Positions 24,562 through 31,891 of a stretch of 39,723 nucleotides of DNA are shown piece by piece (position 1 is the stretch's first letter; every line of letters begins with the position of its first letter). A program made the position numbers and the translations under genes. The notes under the pieces are model-generated. The model was not told the origin of the DNA and searched no databases. It saw only the letters and a program-made list of their open reading frames with translations. Origin of the DNA: Planctomycetaceae bacterium (GTDB lineage: Bacteria > Planctomycetota > Phycisphaerae > Phycisphaerales > UBA1924); assembly GCA_021294835.1 (NCBI GenBank), contig JAJTDF010000025.1, forward strand, positions 1 to 39,723, given 5' to 3'.

Positions 24562-27500
24562 ATGAATGCACCGAACGTCGCGAGGCTCGGCCGCCGTGCG
24601 TTCCGCTCGGCGTATCTCCGACTCGCCCTGCTTGTGGGGGTCGGTTTGATCGCCCCTGCTGTTGTATCCGCCCGACAGACCACCTACGAGTGGAACGGCA
24701 ACCCCTCCGAGACGGTCACCTACTCCGCATGGCAACTGACTGATCCCGGAACGGTCTGGGACACCTACAAGCGCACCTGCACCTCGGTGTGGAGCGGCCC
24801 GTGCATCTGCACCACCCGGCGGGTGATTGAGAAGTGCGAGAACGTGTCCGACTCCGCCCGCAAGTACTCGCACATCGACGAAACCACTATCGATCAGTCC
24901 GTCTGCACCTCCGCCCCTCGCGTCACCGAGCAGGAGTACTGCTCCTCGGTGCACCCTATGCCGACCGGCGTCGTGCAGAACATCGTGATGACGCGGGACA
25001 GTTCCACCGCGCTCTACAACAACTGGGTCGGTTCGCAGGTCACCTGGGACGGCATGCCCGTTCCCTTTGGCTCCGCGATCGACCTCTCCACGGTGGCCCC
25101 CGGCGTGCACCAGTACCACGTGTTCCGGCCCGGCCCGACGCCCGACCAGTTGTTCTTCGTCGTTCAGGTCGTGCCGGCGTGGAGTCTGTCCGTCGTGGAC
25201 TACCCGGATCGCGCGGCACCGACCGCCACGCTGCGGCTCGCCAACGCGTCCGCCACGCCCAGTTCGTTCCTCGTGCGGGCAGAGTCGCTGATCCCCGAAC
25301 TGGAGGCCGAGGTGTCGGTGACCCGCGTGGGCATCACTCCCGGCGGAAGCACCGAGTTCGATCTGCGCTTCTACACCCGTCCCGGCCTGACCGTCCCGGC
25401 TGAGGTGGCACCCCGGGCCATGGTCCGTCTGGAGAACCCGGGTGGGACCGGGCAGGTCATCCAGACCTTTGACATCACGCTGCAGCTCCCCGCTCGCCCG
25501 GGCGTCGAGGCGATCACTGTTCGCCGCAACCTGGCATCCGCCGGCCTGGCCGATCAGCCGTTCAACGGCCTGGCGTTCTTCGACGTGTTCACCTCACTGC
25601 CACTGCCGGCGGTTTTGGTCAGCGGCGGCGTGCACGCGGTGGATCCGGCGACGCTGGCCAACCAGTTGCGGCTTCGGCTGACCTCGCCGCACGGCCGACG
25701 CATCACCGTGACGCCCTTCGCTGATCCGCTGCCGTACGACCGCCTGTCCTTCGGCCCAGTCATGCAGCCGCTGTGCGAGGCGGGGGGAGTGGGGGGGCCG
25801 TCGACCGGGTGGGAGCTCCGTGCGTACGAGACCCTCGACAACGGCGTGCCGTCGTCGGTCGACGCCGAGTGGGACTGGATCACACTGCGTCTGCTGCCCG
25901 GGGGACTCTCCGACACCTTCGAGTCGTACCCCGGCGGTTCGCCCTGCGTCCCGGGCGGCTGGCAGGAATTCCTTGGCGTGGCCGACACCTGCGCCGTGCT
26001 CTCGAGCGAACATGCCGCCAGCGGCCTGAGATCTGTCAAGCTCGTCGGCGCTCTCCCTGGCTCAACCGGCCGGGGCGACAACATCATCCGCCCGGTCAAC
26101 ATCGCCGGCGGACGCTGGCGGCTTGACGTCAAGACCTACATCCCCACCGGTGCGACCGGCAACGCCTATGTCGTCATGGTCGATCAGTACCCCGGCCCGC
26201 TGCACTATGGAGCTTGGCTGGTGCTTGACGGCACCGCCGGCAACGTGCGCAACGTCGCCAACGCCGCCCAGCAGACCCCGCTGATCCGCGACCAGTGGGT
26301 GCCCCTGCAGATCGACGTCGACCTCGACTCTGATCGCGTCTCCGCCAGTTACAACGGCGTGACGCTGTACGTCTGCGAGAGCTGGCGGCAGTCCATCTGG
26401 TTCCCCGGCTCCGCCCCGCTGGGCGTCGGCCGCATCGCCGGCGTGGTCCTCCACGGCGGCGAGCCCGGGATCGACGGCACCACCGGCGCGTTCTTTGACG
26501 ACGTGACGCTCTCCCCGGAGTGTTCGCCATTCAGTACGCCCATTCTCGAGCAGCCGCAGCGATTCACCATCGAGCTCTACGAGGACTTCCGCAACCTGGC
26601 CGACCCGCCCAAGGCGTTCGGGCTGACCGTCTCCCCCGGCGAGGGCGGCTTCCCGCCCGGGCTGTACGTGTCCTCGGGGCCGCTGCCAGCCACCATCCCT
26701 TGCGCCGGCGGCGTGTCTGATCGGGTCATGCGGGTGACCTCGCCCTTCTCGGCGGAGGTGGTCGCCGAAGGCTTCTTCAGCAACCAGTCCATCCTTTTCG
26801 CCCGCCCGCCCTACAGCCCCGGCATGCTGGTCACCGAGACGCTGCGGCAGAAGATCCGTCGCGTGCTGCCCGGTGATGCGCCGACCACCTTTGCGTCGCT
26901 GGGCACCGGGCCGCTCGGGCCGGCGCAGATGGCCTATGGGCCCGACGGCCTGCTCTACGCACTCGTCCAGACCGGCTTCTTCGCCCCCAACCCCGGCTAC
27001 CTCGCCCGTGTTCAGCCCGATGGAGCCTCCAGCGTGTTTGCCACCTTCCCCGACTTTGCCCCGGGGCCGACGATCGACAAGCCCATGATGAGCGGACTCG
27101 CGTTCGATGTCTCGGGCGCCTACGGCGGCGGCTTTGTCGCGTCGATGTTCGTCTTCTCGCAGTCCGGCGTGCCGCACACCAACCCCATCTACCGGGTGGA
27201 TGCTCAGACCGGCCAGGCGAGCCTCCTGCTCGATGGCGACTCGCGCGTCAACGGCATTGAGTTCATCACCTTCGGGCCCGGCGGCTACCCGTTCGGCGGC
27301 GAGCTCTACCTGGCCTGCTTCGGCGGCACCAACGCCCCCGGCTCCGGCGCGGTCTACACCGTCTCGCCCACCGGTCAGCTCACCCGCTTCCTCAGCAACA
27401 TCAACGCCACCCAGGTGGCCTTCGATCCGTCGGGCATCCTCGGGAGGCCCGGCGCCATGTTCGTCGGCGACATGAACAGCGAGGAAGGCCCCGTGGGTCC

Positions 27501-27762
27501 CACCCGCCCGGGTCGCATCTGGCGGATCCTCCCCATCGGCGGACCGGGCTGCTCCATCGCCGACATTGTGTCCATCGGCGGCCTGCCCCCGCCCGACGGC
27601 CTGCTCACTGGCGACGACTTCAATGCCTTCATCGCAGCCTTCGCCGCCGGAACGTCGCTGGCCGACATCGTGTCCATCGGCGGCCTTCCGCCGCCCGACG
27701 GCCTGCTGACCGGCGACGACTTCAACGCGTACATCGCAGCCTTCGCCGCCGGCTGTCCGTGA
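24562..27762 (+). CDS. Large secreted multi-domain protein, Cys-rich N-terminus, tandem dockerin-like tail
   Basis: A 1066-aa exported protein. ATG 24562 is preceded by AAAGGA. The signal peptide (LALLVGVGLIAPAVV) probably ends near residue 37. Residues 70-130 hold six cysteines (73, 81, 83, 92, 115, 127), likely a small disulfide-bonded module. Further on are beta-rich regions: a possible P-domain-like segment near 320-400, a concanavalin-like segment near 450-650 (DTFESYPGGS start, FFDDVTLSPE end), and an SMP-30/NHL-like propeller region near 775-990 with GPDGLLYALV and YRVDAQTG. Residues 1000-1066 are two almost identical dockerin-like units differing by a single Phe/Tyr within the shared core, ending GCP. 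Domain names are by resemblance; no catalytic site is visible. It converges with the reverse-strand gene 24 bp away. Confidence 0.8.
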   Translation: MNAPNVARLGRRAFRSAYLRLALLVGVGLIAPAVVSARQTTYEWNGNPSETVTYSAWQLTDPGTVWDTYKRTCTSVWSGPCICTTRRVIEKCENVSDSARKYSHIDETTIDQSVCTSAPRVTEQEYCSSVHPMPTGVVQNIVMTRDSSTALYNNWVGSQVTWDGMPVPFGSAIDLSTVAPGVHQYHVFRPGPTPDQLFFVVQVVPAWSLSVVDYPDRAAPTATLRLANASATPSSFLVRAESLIPELEAEVSVTRVGITPGGSTEFDLRFYTRPGLTVPAEVAPRAMVRLENPGGTGQVIQTFDITLQLPARPGVEAITVRRNLASAGLADQPFNGLAFFDVFTSLPLPAVLVSGGVHAVDPATLANQLRLRLTSPHGRRITVTPFADPLPYDRLSFGPVMQPLCEAGGVGGPSTGWELRAYETLDNGVPSSVDAEWDWITLRLLPGGLSDTFESYPGGSPCVPGGWQEFLGVADTCAVLSSEHAASGLRSVKLVGALPGSTGRGDNIIRPVNIAGGRWRLDVKTYIPTGATGNAYVVMVDQYPGPLHYGAWLVLDGTAGNVRNVANAAQQTPLIRDQWVPLQIDVDLDSDRVSASYNGVTLYVCESWRQSIWFPGSAPLGVGRIAGVVLHGGEPGIDGTTGAFFDDVTLSPECSPFSTPILEQPQRFTIELYEDFRNLADPPKAFGLTVSPGEGGFPPGLYVSSGPLPATIPCAGGVSDRVMRVTSPFSAEVVAEGFFSNQSILFARPPYSPGMLVTETLRQKIRRVLPGDAPTTFASLGTGPLGPAQMAYGPDGLLYALVQTGFFAPNPGYLARVQPDGASSVFATFPDFAPGPTIDKPMMSGLAFDVSGAYGGGFVASMFVFSQSGVPHTNPIYRVDAQTGQASLLLDGDSRVNGIEFITFGPGGYPFGGELYLACFGGTNAPGSGAVYTVSPTGQLTRFLSNINATQVAFDPSGILGRPGAMFVGDMNSEEGPVGPTRPGRIWRILPIGGPGCSIADIVSIGGLPPPDGLLTGDDFNAFIAAFAAGTSLADIVSIGGLPPPDGLLTGDDFNAYIAAFAAGCP
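27559..27759 (+). repeat. In-frame tandem duplication encoding two dockerin-like units
   Basis: Units at 27559-27660 and 27661-27759 encode the same ADIVSIGGLPPPDGLLTGDD core followed by FNAFIAAFAAG or FNAYIAAFAAG. The DNA differs mostly at third codon positions, so the protein repeat is under constraint or the duplication is not very recent. The last unit of the protein encoded at 20856-24251 has the same core amino acid sequence. Confidence 0.85.
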
Positions 27763-27786
27763 TGTTCATGCCGCCCGGTCTTTCGC

Positions 27787-29031
27787 TCAGCCGCGACTGA
27801 CCAGCGGATAGCGGATCATCGCCACCGTCGGAATCGGCGGATATTTCATCACCAGTCGATACCCGACGAACTGGTTGATGTCCCACTTCATGCGCTGCAT
27901 CAGCAGGTCCACCATGTCCGGGTATCGGGGCACCACCGTGCTGGAAACCACCGGTGGCTCGTGACCGATGCTCTGCAGTCGCTCGGGCATCGGCAGATAG
28001 TCAAACCGGACACCCGCGAACTGCCCCAGACGCTCGCCGCCCAGCCCGCTGATCAGCATCGTCTCCGCGTTGCGGGCGATCGGCAGACTCCGGTGCACCA
28101 GCAGGTCCGCCTGCAGCGACTCAGCGGGGATCAGGTTCCGCACCCCGTGTTCGCCGAAGTGGTTGGTCTCATCGGCGTACATGCTCGCGAACGCCGACTC
28201 CCGCCATCCGAAAACCCACGTTGTCTGCGCTGTGTTGCCCACCGGCCCGGGGGCCAGTTCATACCGGATGCCGCCGGTCGGGTCGGGTGTCGCCAGCAGT
28301 TCCCCGTCCCCGCCCACCGAGAACTCCCGCACCAGCGGCACCCGGTCCTCTGTCACCCAGTCCCCGCTCAGCGAGTCCACTTGCGATTCGGTGCGCTCGC
28401 TGCCGTCGTCGTTGTACCCGAACCGCACGTGCAGCGGCACCGACACATCCGTCCGCAGCCGCCGGACGCCCACCACACCTGCCAGCATCGCAAGGTCCAT
28501 CAGTCCGTCGCCCGCGTGGTTCGGCCCCAGAGCCGTGAGCGAGAACCGTGTCCGGCACCGGATCCCCCAGATGCCGCTGTTGCCCAGGAACGCCTGCCGC
28601 CGGCTCTCCATGATCGCCGTCGTCGACGTGTCACCGTCGTCGGCCAGCATCATGTCCAGCGTCTCGCGGTCGCCCGCGTGCGTCGCCACCAGTTCATCCA
28701 GCGCCGCCACCGCCGTGCGGATCCGCTCCACCGCCCGCTCCCCGGCCCCCGCCCGCTGGCACGCGCTCAGCAGAATCTCGATGCTGCCATGGCGGGGCAG
28801 AAACTCCAGCACCGCCAGAGGTTTGGTCGCCGTTGCGATTTTCGATACACGCCAGGCCAGCGTCCGACTCACCTGCAGGTGCCGCGAGAGTGCCGCCGGA
28901 GCCTCCGGCTCGCCCCCGGCCTCGGTCAGCAAATCAGTCATGGCCCCGCGAATCCGCTGGCAGAGCGAATCAAGATCGTCCTTGAAACTTGGGGCTTTCA
29001 GGGCGGTGTGTTCCAAAGGCTTGACTCCCAC
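27787..29031 (-). CDS. Protein of unknown function with possible N-terminal helix-turn-helix
   Basis: A 414-aa soluble protein I do not recognise as a named family. Residues about 46-66 (APAALSRHLQVSRTLAWRVS) look like a helix-turn-helix, followed by an Arg/Ala-rich helical part to about 130. The C-terminal two thirds are mixed alpha/beta with no catalytic motif seen. No signal peptide or membrane helix is present. The start is a GTG at 29031 without a strong Shine-Dalgarno; an ATG near residue 31 is an alternative. It is the only reverse gene inside the secreted-protein island. It is divergent from the gene at 29281, with an AT-rich palindromic site between them, so it could be a regulator of that gene. 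That role is inference from the HTH and the position. Confidence 0.65.
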   Translation of the reverse strand: MGVKPLEHTALKAPSFKDDLDSLCQRIRGAMTDLLTEAGGEPEAPAALSRHLQVSRTLAWRVSKIATATKPLAVLEFLPRHGSIEILLSACQRAGAGERAVERIRTAVAALDELVATHAGDRETLDMMLADDGDTSTTAIMESRRQAFLGNSGIWGIRCRTRFSLTALGPNHAGDGLMDLAMLAGVVGVRRLRTDVSVPLHVRFGYNDDGSERTESQVDSLSGDWVTEDRVPLVREFSVGGDGELLATPDPTGGIRYELAPGPVGNTAQTTWVFGWRESAFASMYADETNHFGEHGVRNLIPAESLQADLLVHRSLPIARNAETMLISGLGGERLGQFAGVRFDYLPMPERLQSIGHEPPVVSSTVVPRYPDMVDLLMQRMKWDINQFVGYRLVMKYPPIPTVAMIRYPLVSRG

Positions 29032-29149
29032 GGATACGCAGTTTCCGGCGCGAGATCAGGGCAACCGAAGGCTGCCTGACCATCAATCGCCTAATCCCGT
29101 GCGCCGACCGTACAGAATAGCGCATCGGCTCACGTCCAGCAACAAATCC

Positions 29150-29209
29150 AAACATGTTTCTGGAAACTTTGCCAATTTTGGTTGCAGAACCGCATGCTCC
29201 GATTACACT
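29150..29209 (+). promoter_or_regulatory. Overlapping palindromes and sigma70-like promoter before the secreted duplicate genes
   Basis: AAACATGTTT (29150-29159) is a perfect 10-bp palindrome. It overlaps GTTTC-TG-GAAAC (29156-29167). About 15 bp further on, TTGCAG (29182-29187) and TACACT (29204-29209) form a -35/-10 pair with a 16-bp spacer, 71 bp before ATG 29281. The segment is strikingly AT-rich for this genome. The palindromes would be a reasonable operator for a dimeric repressor or activator. Confidence 0.5.
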
Positions 29210-29280
29210 CTCTCCACCGGTCAGCCCACCGTCTGCGCTGGCTTCCCGTCGACCCCCCAATCCGTCTGGAGGATCCAGAA

Positions 29281-31728
29281 ATGTCCCGTTCGCCCCGCTC
29301 CATCCTCGCCGCACTCGGCCTGCTGGTCGTTGCAGGCAACGTCGCTGTGGCCCAGCCGCGGCTCATTCAACTTTCCTCCGGCGGTCAGGTTCGCCTCAGC
29401 CATGACGGGCAGACCTTCGCCAGTTCGGGCAACGGCGGCATCATCCGCTATCGCCTCCAGCCCGCCTTCACCGCCGAGACCATCACCGGCACCACTCAGC
29501 CCCCCGTTGGCATCTCCGCCGACGGTTTGATCCTCGGCGGCAATCTGTCCAACTCGGGCGTCAACGGCTTCCCGGTCGGCGCCAGCATCGGCGGCCGCTG
29601 GGCGAACGGCGTTTGGGCCGAAGTCGCTCCGGTGGATGCTGCCACCGTGCTCAGCGGCACCATCTCCACGGCTTATGACCTGTCGGCCGACGGCCGTTTC
29701 GTCTGCGGCCTGGCCTACAGCGGTGTGAACGTCGGCTATATCTACGACCATCAACTCGGCCAGTCCTACACCGTCAATCACCCCTCCGGCTTCGGTCGCG
29801 CACGGGTGAACTCCATCAGCGGAGATGGCCGTGTTGCCGGCGGCAACTCCAGCACCGACGGAAGCAATATCACGATGTACGCGACGGTCTGGGAGTGGAA
29901 TCCGTCCACGCAGCAGTACGTCGCCTCCTTCCTCAACAGCACGGTCAACGCTTCGGTCGACGCCGTCCCGGACATCTCCGCCGACGGGAGCACGGCCATC
30001 GGCGTGCTGACGGACATCTCCGGCACCCGGGGCCGGTACTGGAAGAAGGTCGGCACCGCGTGGGTTGAAACGCTGATTCCGGCGCCGGCAGCCCCGCCGT
30101 CGAACCTCACCGACCCGACCTGGCCGCTGACCCTTATCAACCCGACCGCCGTGAGCGCCGACGGCAACACGATCGTCGGCATCCTGACCTATTCACCCGG
30201 CGGGTTCCAGCGCTTCTCCTCGCCGTTCATCTGGACGCCGACGCTGGGCACGCGGGACCTGCGGGATTACGCGATCTCCCTGGGCGCCGCCGGCCTCGGC
30301 ACGCTCAGCGCCACGTTCGCCACCATCTCCGGAGATGGCCAGACGATCTCCGGCGCCGGCCTCGGCGTGGCTCCGTGGATCCTCCAGCTCAATGCCACCG
30401 GCCCGGCCATCCCGCCGGTGATCGTCCAGCAGCCCCCGGCAACCGTCACGCTGAGCCTGTGCAGCTCAGTCGCTCTCAACGTCGCCGCTGCCGGCTCCGG
30501 TCCGTTCACATTCCAGTGGCAGCGCAACGGCGTGAACATCAGCAACGGCACTACGACTTGGGGCTCCTCCATCAGCGGCGCCACCACCTCCGCACTGTTC
30601 ATCAACAACCGCCGTCCTGAGGACGTCGGCACCTACACCGTGGTGGTCTCCAGCCCTGCCGGCAGCGTCACGTCCAACGGCGCCGTGCTCAGCATTGACA
30701 GCACCGCCCCCGTCCCCTCCAACCAGTCCTGCGCCACTGCCATCGACATGGCCGAGGGCACCGTCAACGCCAGTATCTGCAACGCCTGGAACACCACCGG
30801 CACGGCCTCCTGCCGCAGCGGATCAATTGCCTCGGTCTGGTACCGCTACACCCCGTCGTTCACCGGCTCGGTCCGGATTGACACCTGCGGCTCCAACTAC
30901 GACACGGTCGTCTCGGTCTTCTCCGCCTGCGGCGGCACCGAGCTGGCCTGCAACGATAACACCACCGGCCTGCCCGCCTGCAACCTCAACTCCACCAGCC
31001 GCATCCGCAACCTGAACGTCCAGCTGGGCGTGCCGGTGCTCATCCGCGTCGCCTCCGGCAGCTCGTCCCCCTCCGGCGGCCAGATGACCCTCAACGTTTT
31101 CCAGGCCCCGGCCCCGCCCCCCAACGACACCTGCGCCGGCGCGACCGAGGCGGTCGTCGGCTTCAACGAGTGGAGCACCGTCGAGGCCTTCAACGAGGGC
31201 ACGACCTCCTCCTGCCGCACCGGCACCGGACCCGACGTCTGGTTCCGCTTCACGCCTCCCACCGCCGGTCAGGTCACCATCACCACTTGCGGCGGCACCA
31301 CCATGAACACAGTGTTGACGGCCTATGCCTCCTGCGGCGGCGCTGAGATCGCCTGCAATGACAACACCAGCGTCAGCCCCTGTACCTTCCAGAGCACCCT
31401 CTCGAACATCTCCGCACAGGCCGGCGTGCCCATCCTCTTCCGCATCACCGGCAACTCCGCCACGCTCAACGGTTCGGGCTCGTTCGACCTGGCCTTCACC
31501 TCCACCGGCCCCGCCTGCGCCGCCGACATCGTCGGCATCGGCGGCCTCCCGCCGCGCGACAATGTCCTGACCGGTGACGACTTCGTCGCCTTCATCAACG
31601 CCTTCGGTTCCGGCAATCTCCTCGCCGACATCACCGGCATCGGCGGCCTGCCCTCCACGCCGGACGGCCTGATCACCGGCGACGACTTCAACGCCTTCAT
31701 CTCCTCGTTCGCCGAAGGCTGCCCGTAA
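29281..31728 (+). CDS. Secreted HAF-repeat/Ig-like/PPC-like protein with tandem dockerin-like tail (copy 1)
   Basis: An 815-aa exported protein. ATG 29281 has GGAGGA 7 nt upstream and starts a signal peptide ending near AVAQ (residue 25). Residues about 30-378 contain six copies of a Ser-x-Asp-Gly-x4-Gly motif (for example ISADGLILGG, LSADGRFVCG, ISGDGRVAGG), as in HAF-type beta-propeller repeats. About 380-475 is an Ig-like domain with FTFQWQRNGVNIS and GTYTVVVSSPAG. Two PPC-like beta domains follow (about 481-612 and 613-747), each with a Cys-rich VWxRxTP...ACGG pattern. Residues 748-815 are two dockerin-like units ending GCP. It is a tandem paralogue of the next gene with the same domain boundaries. 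Likely an extracellular or surface binding protein. Confidence 0.82.
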   Translation: MSRSPRSILAALGLLVVAGNVAVAQPRLIQLSSGGQVRLSHDGQTFASSGNGGIIRYRLQPAFTAETITGTTQPPVGISADGLILGGNLSNSGVNGFPVGASIGGRWANGVWAEVAPVDAATVLSGTISTAYDLSADGRFVCGLAYSGVNVGYIYDHQLGQSYTVNHPSGFGRARVNSISGDGRVAGGNSSTDGSNITMYATVWEWNPSTQQYVASFLNSTVNASVDAVPDISADGSTAIGVLTDISGTRGRYWKKVGTAWVETLIPAPAAPPSNLTDPTWPLTLINPTAVSADGNTIVGILTYSPGGFQRFSSPFIWTPTLGTRDLRDYAISLGAAGLGTLSATFATISGDGQTISGAGLGVAPWILQLNATGPAIPPVIVQQPPATVTLSLCSSVALNVAAAGSGPFTFQWQRNGVNISNGTTTWGSSISGATTSALFINNRRPEDVGTYTVVVSSPAGSVTSNGAVLSIDSTAPVPSNQSCATAIDMAEGTVNASICNAWNTTGTASCRSGSIASVWYRYTPSFTGSVRIDTCGSNYDTVVSVFSACGGTELACNDNTTGLPACNLNSTSRIRNLNVQLGVPVLIRVASGSSSPSGGQMTLNVFQAPAPPPNDTCAGATEAVVGFNEWSTVEAFNEGTTSSCRTGTGPDVWFRFTPPTAGQVTITTCGGTTMNTVLTAYASCGGAEIACNDNTSVSPCTFQSTLSNISAQAGVPILFRITGNSATLNGSGSFDLAFTSTGPACAADIVGIGGLPPRDNVLTGDDFVAFINAFGSGNLLADITGIGGLPSTPDGLITGDDFNAFISSFAEGCP

Positions 31729-31741
31729 CCCTGCACCATCC

Positions 31742-31835
31742 CCGTCGGGTGATCGGAGAAGTCCCGCCCGACGGATTGCATATCCGCCTCCAGATGGCGG
31801 GTCCGTGTCGCTCAACCGGCACGGGCCCGCTGTTT
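31742..31835 (+). terminator. Two-hairpin 3' element with intrinsic terminator, copy 1
   Basis: Hairpin 1 pairs CCGTCGGG (31742-31749) with CCCGACGG (31767-31774). Hairpin 2 pairs GCGGGTCCGTG (31797-31807) with CACGGGCCCGC (31820-31830), 11 bp with one G-U pair, and is followed by TGTTT. The same arrangement recurs after the next gene. It should end transcription of copy 1, and leaves only 56 bp before copy 2, in which I see no clear promoter. Confidence 0.7.
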
Positions 31836-31891
31836 CGCTCGGCCGCCGTGGGGGCTGGCCGGGCTGATCCGCTCGCACAGGAGATCCTCGC

